From Aselliscus stoliczkanus (Eukaryota; Chordata; Mammalia; Chiroptera; Hipposideridae): 64,000 bases of DNA. The notes beneath the pieces were generated by a model that was not told the origin of the DNA, did not search any database, and was given only the letters and a program-made list of their open reading frames with translations. The position numbers and the translations under genes were made by a program. Shown in pieces: positions 11,860 to 23,395 of the stretch. Positions within the stretch are counted from its first letter, which is position 1; each line of letters opens with the position of its first letter. The DNA lies in the NCBI GenBank assembly GCA_033961575.1, contig CM066729.1:101024501-101088500 (forward strand). The letters are read 5' to 3'.

Positions 11860-11978
11860 CAGTGAACCAGTTTCAGGAGCCCTGGGTTCCAGTTCTGAGG
11901 CTGCGTAACTGTGAGTCCTCATAGAATTGACTTAATTTCTCTGGTGCTTCCCATTTATAGAAAATAGAACTTGACTAG
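11860..11978 (+). repeat. MIR SINE fragment
   Basis: It shows the MIR order CTGGGTTCCAGTTCTGAGGC, GTAACTGTGAGTCCTC and TTGACTTAATTTCTCTGGTG. Old and diverged, inside the pseudogene intron. Confidence 0.65.
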
Positions 11979-12379
11979 ATCTGCTTTCCCTAATGACTCA
12001 TATGGAAGTTAACAATGCACATTTTTATCACTCCCTTACCCCCAAAACTGGTTATGACCCAGTCACATTTTCTTCTTTTGCTATCATTTTCACCCTGACT
12101 ACTGGAGTTGATAACAGACAGTTTAGAAAAAGTAGTGTTTATGGTATAATTTGGGTTTTGGTACATTGGATCTCTAAGAATCCATGTAGCTCTTGAAAAC
12201 CTATAGGTCTCACCTTATGGGAATATTATATAAGATAATTAATGAGAGGTGAGAAAAGGGTTTGTGAAGAAAAATATGAGGACTACAGGTAAATTTGCAT
12301 ACCCATAGATTTGGTCTGGGCTAATTTGTTATCCACACTAATACTGATGACAGCTAGGAGGTCTTGGGTGTTAGTTATG

Positions 12380-12541
12380 TCAGCATATTCAGAAGTTTTA
12401 CATTTAGTTAATCCTCCCCCAACACCTCCTCAGGCTACACAGTCCTGATTTTACAAAGGGATTAGATATCTTTCTTGCCCAAGTCAAAACAGATTGTGTC
12501 AGAATTAGAAATCAGTGCTGCCTCTGTTTCATGCCAGAGAC
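12380..12541 (-). repeat. MIR SINE fragment, split by an L1 insertion
   Basis: The minus strand resembles a MIR core and flanks (GTCCTGATTTTACAAAGGG region on the plus strand). The L1 piece at 12555-12770 is inserted at its right edge. Confidence 0.5.
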
Positions 12542-12554
12542 CAACCAAATTCTT

Positions 12555-12770
12555 TTTTTTTTAATTAAAATTTATTGGAGTGACAATGGTTAGAAAAATT
12601 CCATAGGTTTCAAGTGCACAATTCAGTAATACATCTTCTATATATCACATTGTGTGTTCACGCCAAGAGTCATTTCTCCTTCCATCACCATATGTTTGAC
12701 CCCCTTCACCCTCTTCTACAATAGTTTAGTGGTTACCAGAGGGTAAGGGGGGAGGAGGGTAGAAGGGGGT
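12555..12770 (-). mobile_element. 5'-inverted L1 insertion (twin priming)
   Basis: A 13-bp target duplication, CAACCAAATTCTT, flanks it at 12542-12554 and 12771-12783. The left side is an L1 3' UTR in antisense with its A tail as T (12554-12562). The right end (12727-12770, GTGGTTACCAGAGGGTAAGG) is L1 in sense orientation. The switch of strand near 12722 inside one duplication is the usual twin-priming inversion. The two parts also overlap in sequence (GACCCCCTTC against GAAGGGGGTC). Confidence 0.8.
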
Positions 12771-12859
12771 CAACCAAATTCTTAAACATTATATCAAACC
12801 TGTAGGAACAAGTACCTTGATTTAGTGTGAAAAGACAAGAGGCAGTGTGTGGCTTAGCT

Positions 12860-12862
<3 letters not shown>

Positions 12863-12926
<64 letters not shown>

Positions 12927-12960
12927 CCTTTCTCTCTTTCCCTTTTTTTCCTCTCTCTCT
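12863..12960 (+). repeat. (TC)n microsatellite and CT-rich tract
   Basis: About thirty TC units (12863-12922) followed by an impure CT-rich stretch to 12960. All pyrimidine on one strand. Confidence 0.95.
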
Positions 12961-13364
12961 CAGCTTTGAATGTAATATATGTGAAAGTGTTCTATAAGTT
13001 GTAAATAGATAAATTTAAACATTATTATTGTAAGTTATAAAGATGAGAATGTGCCTTAGCCAGGAGAGGCTGAAACATCTCCAAATTGAATTTTCATTCT
13101 GAGACATGGAATCCTGTGTTTCACAGAGGTAGTTGATATAAATCAGATTCTTTCATTAAGGTCTAGATGTTTGTTTCTAGAAATAAGAAAGCATAGAATT
13201 CATATAAGAGACCTTAGTGATTTCCAAGTCTAATTCTTTTTTTTTTTTTAAAGATGAGAAGTTTGAAATTTAAGGAGTTTAAGTATCACACTGTGAAAAA
13301 AAAATAAAAATCTACCTAGCTCTGAGATGTTTCCCGTTACATTCATTAGCCTTAGAGTTCAGGA

Positions 13365-13560
13365 TGTGTGACCTTGATTTGTGTGACCTGCGTATCTTCT
13401 CTGTGCCTGAGTCCTTTTATCTATAAAATGAGGATAATTAAAATACCTTCCTCACAGGGGTAGTTTTGAGAATTGAGTTAATATGTATAAAGATAGACTA
13501 GCGCCTAGTCTGATAGGAAGCTATTATTAGTGTTCATGACATTAGTAAGAATATGATAAA
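13365..13560 (+). repeat. MIR SINE
   Basis: A well-preserved MIR: 'TGTGACCTGCGTATCTTCTC', 'TTTATCTATAAAATGAGGA', 'CCTCACAGGGGTAGTTTTGA' and 'GCGCCTAGTCTGATAGG'. It lies in the pseudogene intron. Confidence 0.8.
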
Positions 13561-14306
13561 TTTGGGGAATTTACCATTGTGTTTTCTTAGTAACCTTTGC
13601 AATAATCACATTTGTCTATAAAGCTTGATGAAATTGTATTTTTCTTTTAAAGATGAGTCATGTCCTCTTGGGCAAATGCTTAACCCATCTGTGGATGATC
13701 CAAAACAAATTAGCACCCCTCTCTAATGTTGAAACCAGAATTTCTCTGTATGCTTTTTCAATATGGAATCTTAGTTTTATTACAAGATATTACAAGACAT
13801 TTTAGGTGAACAGTAAATAATGGGGGAAATGAACAGGCTCCCGTATACCTGTGGACCTAGACCACAAAAATTTGTTCAACTTGTATAATCTTTCATCATA
13901 TTTCTCTCTATTTGGGGCATTATTTGCTTATATGGATATAAAAGCATTCATTTTTCCTATCCAGCTCATGTTTTAAAGCAAGTCAGTGTAATCACCTCCA
14001 GAAATATACTGAAAGACCTAATCCTAAAAGCAGGATGATAGGCAAGTATAAGGATAATTCCAGGCTCACTGGGATTATGGACTAATTAATTACATTTTTA
14101 GCATTTAAAAATGTATTCTACAAAAAATGTCTATACATTATAATGGATATAAAAATGTACTTAATGGTTTCCAAATTTTAAACTATAAGTTAGATGAAAG
14201 TGTCTTAATTTTTAAGTGAGATGAATGTGACTTTGTTTGGAAAACATATGTGCATTGGATTCTGTATTTTCTAGCCAGATTCTAGCACTAGAATTTACTC
14301 TGATTG

Positions 14307-14330
14307 TGTGTGTGTGTGTGTATGTATGTA
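14307..14330 (+). repeat. (TG)n/(TATG)n microsatellite
   Basis: Short pure run of TG units followed by TATG units. Confidence 0.85.
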
Positions 14331-15024
14331 ACCTAAAAATATCCCCAACCCATAGCATTCATACATACTTCGGATGTGAATGTGAAAATAGGCTTTAGTC
14401 ATGAAAATTCTATAATGGACTGGGACAATTATCAAGCCAGAATATGTGACGTAGACATATGGCCTTGGGGTAAGAGTTGAAGAATCTGTTTAGAAAAACA
14501 AGAGGAGGAAAGGAAGAGGCAGGGAGGCTGGGAAAGAGGGAGAAAGGAAGAGAGAGAAGAATAGGAGAAAGTGAGAGACAAATAAAAATAATAAAACTTT
14601 GACCTTGATTGGATTTTGTTAAATTATACTTCCTTTTTTTAAGTAAGTGTAATGTTTGAAGCAAATTAGCCTAATCAGTTATTTACCCCAATATCACCTC
14701 CAGCAGTTGCAAACAGGAACTGAAAGAAAAAACAAAAAATACAAGTAATAGAAATGAGCAGATTAAAAAGTATGTGGCTAGAATTATAGGAAGTAACCAC
14801 TGGTCAAAATTGCTAAATGGAGAATTGGAATGGATTACAGGGAAGCAAGCACTTCAAGATCCAATAGCTCAGACTTTTGTAGATTTGACCTTGCATAAAA
14901 GAATGGACCTTGAATTTACTTTTTTGTGAAGGACTGGATGTTTTTTAAGGATGTGTGGAGGTTACAGGTTGGAGCTTTGCTGGCATACCAGCTCTAGCTG
15001 ACTTAATAAGCCAGCTGGGTCATT

Positions 15025-16345
15025 CCACCTTGATCTTCAAGACCTTGGACCACTTCTCTTTATTGTCTTGGTGTTGTCATCCAATTTCAAGATTCCAAAT
15101 ACCTTCTATGCACTCATGCCTCCAAGTTTGACCTGTCCTCTAAGCTCAGCCAGATGACGCTCCTCGTTGATATCTAAATGACACCTCCATTTCATATGTC
15201 CCAAACAGACCTTTTTATTTCCCCACACAACATACAAACCTGCCCCTAGTGCAGATTTAGACTTCTCAGCTAATAATAACACTGTTCTTCCAGTTACTTA
15301 GATAAAAAAAAAATACCTTGCAGTCACCCTTGACCTCTCTCTTACTCCTTATTCAATTCATCATCAAATCTCATTGGCTGTATCCTCACAGTATATTCAG
15401 TAATCCGAAATGCAGCCACTACTATTTACAGCTTCCCTTTGTCCAAATCACTAGCATTTGTCACCTGGATTATTGTAATTGCCTTCTTACAAATCCTCCT
15501 CCTGCTATCCTTGCCCTGTGCAGCCTGTTTGTAACATACCATCCAGACTGGTTTGTTTTACAAATATAAGTCAGAGCACATCATTCTTCTGCCCAAAATG
15601 TCCAAAGGATTCAAATGTCAGAGTAAAATCCTGCCACCTTACAATGACTTGTACAACCTTGCAGGACCTGGACCAACCCGTTTGCCTTTCTGATCTCACA
15701 ACCTCCTAAAGCTCACTCCTTATTACTCTGCCCCAGCAATACTTACTCCTTGCTCTTCTTGAAACAACCAGGCATGCTTCTGGTCCAGGGCCTTTGCACT
15801 TCCAGGCATGCTTCTTTCAGATATCCACATGGATTGCTCACTCACCTTCTGCAGGTCTTTGCTAAAATGTCACCTCATCACCAGTTAGCTCAGTTGGTTG
15901 GAGCATGGTGCTGATAACACCAAGGTTGCAGGTTCCATCCCAGCATGCCACTGTGAGCTGTGCCCTCCCTAAAAGAGTCAACTATGCCATTGGAGCATGA
16001 AGGCAATGTGTAACCAATGACCATGGCTGTTCCCCAATTTAAAAAAAAAAAAGTCACCTCATCAATGAAAACATGTTTAGCCACCGTTTTATATCAAAAT
16101 ACTTCCTACCCCCTTCCTGATTTTATTATTTATCCATAAGTTTTATTAATTTTCAGCATATTGGAAAGTTTACTTATTTACTCTTATTTTATCTTTCTCT
16201 CACCTCTAGGTTATAAGTTTTATAAGAGTAGAAATCATTTACTTGTTTACCATTCTATTGCCATCTAAACAACAAATTTCAACTAAATACTAAATAGCAT
16301 ACAAGGTAGTGTTCAGTGAATATTTGTTGAATGGATGAATAAATA
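15025..16345 (+). mobile_element. L2 LINE, 3' half (interrupted by a SINE)
   Basis: The text follows L2 order over about 1.1 kb: 'ACCTTGCAGTCACCCTTGA', 'CACCTGGATTATTGTAATTG', 'TCAGAGCACATCATTCTTCT', 'CAGGGCCTTTGCACTTCC', 'AAAATGTCACCTCATCA', then after the SINE 'GTTATAAGTTTTATAAGAG' and the end 'AATATTTGTTGAATGGATGA'. No open frame survives. The open frames at 15318-15709 are chance frames in this remnant. Confidence 0.85.
15881..16052 (+). repeat. Ves-type bat SINE inserted in L2
   Basis: It begins CCAGTTAGCTCAGTTGGTTG, with a tRNA-like box A, then GGTTGCAGGTTCCATCC (box B), and ends in a run of A. The perfect 12-bp duplication GTCACCTCATCA (15869-15880 and 16053-16064) is L2 sequence, which shows it landed in the L2. 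Confidence 0.9.
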
Positions 16346-19300
16346 GTGATTGAAAGAAAGGCCAAGAGTATTAATCCATCAGTTATTTTACTGTATTTTT
16401 TGACCATTATAACAACAGCTTTCATTTAATTGAGTGCCAATTTTTAAGGATCTCCAAGAAAAGTAAATCCAGAAGCATGGAAACAGAGTTTGTAATTCAT
16501 GTGCTATAGGAAATACACATCTCTAAATCATAAAATGAGTTTTCACCTGTGTATAGTCTCACCATGCACTCAGCAAGTTGCTTGCTTGAAAGCTTGAGAC
16601 TTAAAAATCAGTTAAATGTTGTTATGAACTTAATCATACACTTCCCTGCTGGGAGCCTACAACTCTTCAGTGTCTGACAAGATCACATTGCCCTGCTCAG
16701 CACTGGATGTTTGAGGTGCTGCGTTATGGTTGGTCATGTAATATCTCCTGCCTCTATGAACCCATGTGCCTTTCCTCCTATAGGAGACAATACAGTCACT
16801 GCATTTTGTGACAAGTTCCTGTGGTACCCTGATGATAGCTGGTTGTGTAAGTCAATGACAGGGCAAGATTTCCTAAAGAAAAGGAAACTCCCTAAAACAG
16901 GCTACAACCCAAGGGGACCCCTGAACTGAGATATTGGGGACTCAAGCCCCTTGGAAACTGAGGCACTGCACATAGGGCAAAAACGCTGACAGTGAAAAGC
17001 TGTTGTACTTGCCTAAGGGCCCTGCTGTGAATAGTCTCCTTGAAGATTAAAAGTCTTCAGGCCATGAGAGTTCCGGTAAGAGGTGACTTACTGACCATAG
17101 GGTATGTTAATTAACAGCCTTGTTTGAATTCTGTGTCTAGGTCATTGTTGTAGCAACAGATACTGAAGCTTTGACTGAGAAACAGGTGCTACCCTCTATT
17201 GTAAATATGTAGCCCTCCATAGGACAAGAGACGTTTAAGACTCCCTTTAGCTACTAAATATTGTATTTACATAGGAATCGATTTTAGATGCTTTTACACT
17301 AAACATAGCCACTCCTAGTCTTCAAGTATACGCCCTGTGAGTCTAGCTACTGGAATTTGGGATAATGGCTAGGTGGTCATGGTAATCACTCTTTAAGTGA
17401 TATGTAGAGATAGATGAATCCTTAACATAGAATAGGCCAGTGTACCCTGGAGGGAACAATTACAGGGAAACTCCCCCGGTGTCTCCACTGTCTCCCTTGT
17501 TTATTTTCTTCCCCCGCAGACACCGTCTCCACCTGAGCTAAACCTTGGACTGTGGAGGCTGGTCCCCCACACTTCCCTCTATAATAAAGCAATTATCCTT
17601 ATTTATAAAATCTTTGTTATTCATAATGCCTAAACTGAACCCCTTAAAATTTCTGTGAACCACTTTTGGGAAATTTTTCCTTGAAAAAGAACCCCACTCC
17701 CTATAAACATTTGTTTACAGATTGGTTTCTAAACATTTCTCAAATTGTGGAGTCTCAAACTGGAGCCAGCATTTCAAAACACTATTTCAATGAAGAGTCC
17801 ACTGAGAAAAATCACTTCAATTTTAATACATCATGAGTCCCCCACATACTGATCATTTCTTGTTTTTAGTCATAGTAGTTAAATCATTTTATCTTACATT
17901 TGAGAAACCAGAAACTTATTTTAATTTTTCCAAAATACGTGCATGTTTGACTATTTTCTATGTACTTCCTGGTTTATTACGTTTTATGCTATTTCTTATT
18001 CTAGCTTTCATTTTTTTTCCTACTTTACTATTTGATAAGATAATATTACATGGAAAAAAATTTCCTGACTTTTCAATCTAATTTTCTTTCTTTCTTTTTT
18101 TTTTTTTTTTTAGAATTACCCAATTATTTCCAATTAGTGCAGAATTACGATAGAGTGGAGATTGGAAGATACAATGGGGTGTACTGAGATAAAATACAAT
18201 GAATATTCCTCATGAAAGGGTTCTTGGGGAAACTGGCTAAATGCCTATCAGTACAGAGGTGGAAAAGAAGGGACTTAGACCAAATGTCTGAGAATTCCTC
18301 CCTCTGAAATTTAAGAATTAGAATTACTTTATGATATTAGTTCCCCATCTAATAGGGACTAAAATAATTTGAACTGCTTCCATGTTTTTTCATTTCTTGG
18401 TCAAAATTTATATGGCATATATTAATTATTTTATTTCCTTTAGTATTTATTGCTATCTTCCCTGAATAAAATAAACTGGGAATATTATTTTAGTATCTAT
18501 ACTGCCCCCTTTTAGCTTTCATGTCAGACTCTATTAATCACATTAATCCTCCCATACATACTCTACTTTTTTTGCAACTCTATGTTCAGTTCAGGGATAG
18601 TGATTTCAGTATGTTAATTTTATATCTTTATACAAAAATATACAGATGAATATTGTGCCAACTGGTTTCTGGAGGACAGAACAAGACTCATTTTTAAAAA
18701 TTTTCTTACCAGAATAAAATAATTTGCTCTTCCAAAATTCGAATAAAACCTGTTACTTATAACAACGTGCCCAGAACCAAATGCACTATTTTTTGTGGGA
18801 AAGAAAACAAAAAAAAAACCCAAACACATAATACTGTAGTTTGGAAAGGCAGCACCCTCCTGTATAGTGTCCGATAAATTATTGGTCTTCGCTAGTTATG
18901 TCTAATTAGGATGCTTTAATTTCCTTTTAACAGTTGGGTTTCACAGCATTTTATATCCAGCTACATTAAAAATTAATTTTTTGGCTTGACACCAATGCTA
19001 AGTTTGCTTATCCAAACAGAAGCCATGCCAAAGGCTCAAAGGATGCTGACAGTAATTAACCCAAATCATATACCAGGAGCTATTCCAATGAAAGTATCTG
19101 TTAAATAGTTCATTTTTTCCTGATGGTAAAGCAAATCCTACAATGGGCATGTACTGCAACCTCCTATTGAATGTTTCTTGACATTTGTGCCAGAGATAGA
19201 AAGGGAACAACCAGACTAATCAAATTAAGCACTGCACATTCTGAGAAATAAAATAGAAAACATGGAGAAATGGTGACACATACCTCAGTTCCGTGTTTCT

Positions 19301-20670
19301 TGAGGTCAGTTTGATATCAGATACATTGAATGACTTAAAATTTAGTATACCTTATGCTTCTATGTCCCTACAAAGGACAAAAAGAAATGTGTAAAAAGAA
19401 TGATCATTAGAGTAATAATAAAGTAGGAAAAAACTGCAACCAGTATAACTATTAATTTTTAAAATAATTTTTAATATATCAAAATGATGAAATATTATGT
19501 TGTCATATGATAAAATATAATGCTGTCATAGAATAATGCTGTTACTAAGACCACATCTAAATTTTTTAAGTTAAATTAAGTTATGATAGCACATACATGT
19601 AGAGGAAAGACTATAGCGTTGCACAAGCATGTTAGCACCGAGCATCTCTGGGACACAGGATTATGAATCTGTTTTTCTTCTACTTCTTTTCCTTCTCTGC
19701 TTTCCCTCCTCCTCCCCGCCTTCTTCCTCCTTCTCTTCTTTGTCCTTACTCTTCTTCAAGCTATTCAGCATTTTCCAAATATTTCTCCAATAATACAATT
19801 CTAGAGAAATCAATAAGCACTTGGTGATTGGTTGGAAATGTGCCAAGATAGAGACAGGAAGTGTTACAAAGCCAGAGAAAGCTTTAGAAGAAGTAGGAAA
19901 ATAACCAGTCCAGTATAGGGTGTGTATGACATGAACAAATAAAGAGATGAAGTACATGGTAAGTAAGCATCTTTCTGTAGAATCTGGAGTTTGGGATATG
20001 GACTAGAGAAATCAATTTGAGAGTCACCCACAAAAAGGAAGTTTATTGAAATGTGGGAGTGGATGAGATTGCTTAGGAGAGTGTGTACATGTATAGGAAA
20101 TAATGACTAGAACTGAGCCTAAGGAAACATAACATTAAAGGGAAGAGAGAGAAAGGTGCCTAAAGAGAAACTAATGAAGGGCTGGAGAGGTGGGAAAAAA
20201 TAAAATGTGTAGAGGTAGGGAAGTAAAAGAAAAAGGTCCATTAAACAGGGAGTCGTCAAAGATGTTAAATGTCATGGGAATTTAAGTAAAATAATTTTCA
20301 AGATGTCCCATGGATAAAGCAATAAGTATTTTACTTATTTCATTAATATTGATGGTAACAATTTCAGCCTCAGAATGTTTGAGGAGGAAAAGGTGATTTG
20401 GCAGAAAAAAGTATTTGAATAAAAAAAAGGAAGGCAAGAAGTAGAATGGTAACTGAATGGGGAGATAGAATTGAAACTAGGATCATTTTTGTGATGATGG
20501 TATTAGTTTTAAAATGAAAAGAATGTGTTGTTTTTTATGGACAAACGGGAAGGAATCAATAGAATGAAGGAAGGTGAAGATTAGAAAAGAAAGCGCTTGC
20601 TAGATTTGCCTTAAGATTACAATTCCTTGGATCATTTATTTAAAAGATAGATTTCTAGATGGGAAATCCC
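16346..20670. other. ABCC13: Pseudogene intron, unassigned; LTR-like part at 16.6-17.6 kb
   Basis: No ABCC exon recognised. About 16630-17620 has a GC content above its surroundings and ends with a CTATAATAAAGCAATTATCC polyadenylation-like block, which resembles an LTR, but I could not fix TG/CA ends or a duplication. A pyrimidine-only tract of about 85 nt lies near 19672-19757. The rest is AT- or purine-rich with nothing to report. Confidence 0.35.
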
Positions 20671-20684
20671 ATAATATGTATTTT

Positions 20685-21100
20685 TTCTTTTTTTAAGATT
20701 TTATTGGGGAATTGGGGGAGGAGAACAGACAAGTTGCTGTCCTTTTGTTCTTCAGTCTAGTTGTGGAAGACGTCACTTTACTGGTCCATGTTGGTATTAT
20801 CATTGTGCTCTTCCTGGGTGAGGCAGATTGGTCGTTGTCCATTAGACAGCTGCTCACAGCAGCTCATGGCAGCTCACAAAAACTCACAAAATCTCATGCC
20901 CGCTGCCGGCCAGCCACACTGGAGCTTACACTGTTGCCGGTGACTCACGGCAGCTCAGCTCCAGGTGGAGCTGTTGTTCATCATCTTAGCTGTAGAGGGC
21001 GCAGCGTCACTGTCCTTCATGTGGGATCCGAACCAGGGCCCTGCTGCTAAAAGCTGGTGTTCCAAGCCAATTCCTAACCAATGTGCCACTCGGCTGGCCC
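20685..21100 (-). repeat. Long (~420 bp) bat SINE, complete
   Basis: Minus-strand copy with head at 21100 and A-rich tail near 20685-20695. The flanks ATAATATGTATTTT (20671-20684) and ATAATCTGTATTTT (21102-21115) are a target duplication with one change. Its middle is a little rearranged against the other copies (repeated GCTCACA and ACTCACAAAA-type stretches near 20850-20900). Confidence 0.88.
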
Positions 21101-21115
21101 TATAATCTGTATTTT

Positions 21116-22364
21116 AAAACAACTACTGTAAAGAGACTCATTGACCAGAAAGTATGGAACCACTATAATTAATACATGTATTTTGAAAAAAATGGGACAG
21201 AATGGGATTCAGGTCGTCAGATTATCCTTAGATCTGAGGGGAGAACTTGCTTGTTACAGGAGAAAATTAGAAAAGGCTGAATGGAGATGACGATAAATAT
21301 AGAGGTTTGGTGACTGACTTCTCTGTCTGTTTCTACTTTCTCCATTCTATGGCCAGGATGTAGGTGCCCCTTCTGAGAGTGATGCAAGAATTTCTGGTCA
21401 CTGTTAAGAGCTCAGGTGGAAGGAAGATATTAATTTATATTGGAACCAATTTGCAGGGCTGTATGGTTTTTTGAAGCAACATTCCACAGATGGGGAGCAA
21501 GTGTGACAAAGACTGTCATGTGAGCTCTAACATGAAGGTTTAATGGAAGGAAAGAAGGACCTGAGAGTTCAGAATATTACCACAATTTGTGTGAAATGAT
21601 AATCATGGTATGAATTTATCTGCGTAATGAAGATAAAAGAGAGAGGGCGTGGGTTTGCCCAGGTCTGAGAGTTTTCTGGAATGTGGGACAGTCAATGCTA
21701 AACTCAGGACTATCCCAGGTATACCAGGATTGTTGATCATCCTAGAGAGCAAGGATAAAGGAAAGTTGGATTCAGGTACTGCAAGTCTAGACAGAATGAA
21801 AACCAAATGTAGTGAGAGTGATTGAATATACAACTTAGAAATAGTAGAGGTTATGACTGGAGATTGAAATGTTTAGAGTTGCATTTGATGGCTAAAGTAG
21901 AGTGCAAACGAAAGACCCTGGAAGTATGCAGATCATGAAGCTGAGAATAGGTTGAATTATACATTTGTCCATGTAAGCTATGATATCATCCTGGATGGTG
22001 GCAGAACAGTCAGCTGAATGAGCCTGATAGTCTTTTGATAGGCCAGGAGGCAAGTAGATAACAAGGCGTCGATTATAGTACAGCCAGACGGCATTAGCTT
22101 AAACAATCTAGGGATTTGGCTTAAGTTTGATAGATAATTACTAAAGCAGTGAAAAAATCAGATAATATGCCCTGACCAGAAAATTATATGGGATATGGGA
22201 GAATAAACAATCTCCCTTTGTAAAGAAACAATGTTATCATCAGGGCAAGTCAGGATGCTCTTAGTTAGTCAAGGAATATGAGACAAAATGGTTGAGAATG
22301 TATAACTTTTTAAATGTGTGATTGATCAAAAACCTAAAAAATGTTCATTGTCTTGCTTTATCAG
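21116..22364. other. ABCC13: Pseudogene intron, unassigned
   Basis: Purine-rich non-coding sequence. No exon or repeat was recognised apart from the acceptor-like tract before 22365. Confidence 0.35.
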
Positions 22365-22424
22365 GCACTATTGGATCGAGGAAAACAGTTCTCAATGAGA
22401 AAGAAAAAGATCCCTATTGGTGGG
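22365..22424 (+). pseudogene. ABCC13: ABCC13 exon remnant: NBD1-TMD2 linker
   Basis: A 60-nt exon, exactly 20 codons, after acceptor TTTATCAG and before donor GTATTT. It reads ALLDRGKQFSM and then KKKIPIGG, the segment that enters TMD2 in ABCC transporters. It is open and in phase with the next exon remnant at 22859. Confidence 0.75.
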
Positions 22425-22632
22425 GTATTTCTTATTAATCACTCAAATATGAAATATCATATTGCATTATTCATAAATACCATACATTTTTCATTGAAGT
22501 TGAAGATGGTTGCTATATCATAGTTTGAAGAAGTTAAATGAAATATAACTTTTGGATATTATAGTGGTATTTAATTAGGATTACATGTTATTTAGCTGTG
22601 TATAGTCTTGCTTACTAATGAGAATAACTAAC

Positions 22633-22822
22633 ATTATTTGAACATTTATTTTTAAGTGCTCAGGACTGTGCCAGCATATTACATGTAGTTAAAGAGTGGC
22701 AACTGTTATCATTCCAATTTACAGTTGAGTGATCTGAGAGTCGGAGGAGTTAGTAACTTGACCAAAACAACAAAGCTTAGGAAATGTGAGAGTAGGGTTT
22801 AAATCTAGCTTGTCTGACTTTT
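22633..22822 (-). repeat. MIR SINE
   Basis: The plus strand shows the MIR complement: AGTGCTCAGGACTGTGCCAG, 'CCAATTTACAGTTGAGTGA' and 'GTTTAAATCTAGCTTGTCTG'. It sits between two ABCC13 exon remnants. Confidence 0.75.
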
Positions 22823-22858
22823 AAGTATAGTAATTAATTTTTTATCATTTGCCTTTAG

Positions 22859-23076
22859 GTACAATTTAAGTTTTCAATCATTCTGAAGGACACCAAACCT
22901 TCAGCTGGCTCTGGATGTGATTGAGTATGGCCACATACCTAGGGCAAAATTTGGTGGACATTGGACAGAATCTGTGGCTTAGTGCCTGAGCCAAAAACCC
23001 ATGAATCAGTTCACAGAATAGAAACAAATAAGAAGCCATAAATTTTATATCTCTGGATTTTTGGGATTAATGCAAG
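22859..23076 (+). pseudogene. ABCC13: ABCC13 exon remnant: first TMD2 helices, heavily disabled
   Basis: After the acceptor TGCCTTTAG the exon reads VQFKFSIILK, loses one base, then reads FSWLWM*LSMATYLG and QNLVDIGQNLWLSA*AK, loses another base, and ends PMNQFTE*KQIRSHK and GFLGLMQ before a GT donor at 23077. All three stops fall where ABCC proteins have Trp (TGG to TGA, TGA and TAG). Two one-base deletions and three stops in one exon show long decay. Confidence 0.85.
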
Positions 23077-23279
23077 GTTAGAAAAAAAAAAAAAAGTCTA
23101 ACATCTTCTCTTGTTTCTTTCTGACCTAGTTGCTTCAAATGCCAGCCTATGGCATCATTTTATTTCAAATAAAATCTATGCCATATTTTAAAATATTTTG
23201 GGATAATTTAAATGCATGTTTTTAATTTACCATATTTAAGAGAGTAAATCACAATTTGTATGTGTCAGCTACATGGCCC

Positions 23280-23395
23280 ATATTAAATACTTTATTTGTC
23301 TTAATCGTCACAATAATTATTTAGAAAAGTGAGATTATGCTTTAAAGCTAAGGAAACTGAGGCTCATATATTAAGTCATTCAGGACTCAAAAGTT
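23280..23395 (-). repeat. MIR SINE fragment
   Basis: The plus strand shows the MIR complement AAGCTAAGGAAACTGAGGCT and surrounding text. Confidence 0.7.

Noticed and set aside
15881..16052. tRNA gene
   Set aside because: The tRNA-like boxes belong to a SINE with an A tail and target duplication; no tRNA cloverleaf with a proper anticodon arm and 3' end is visible.
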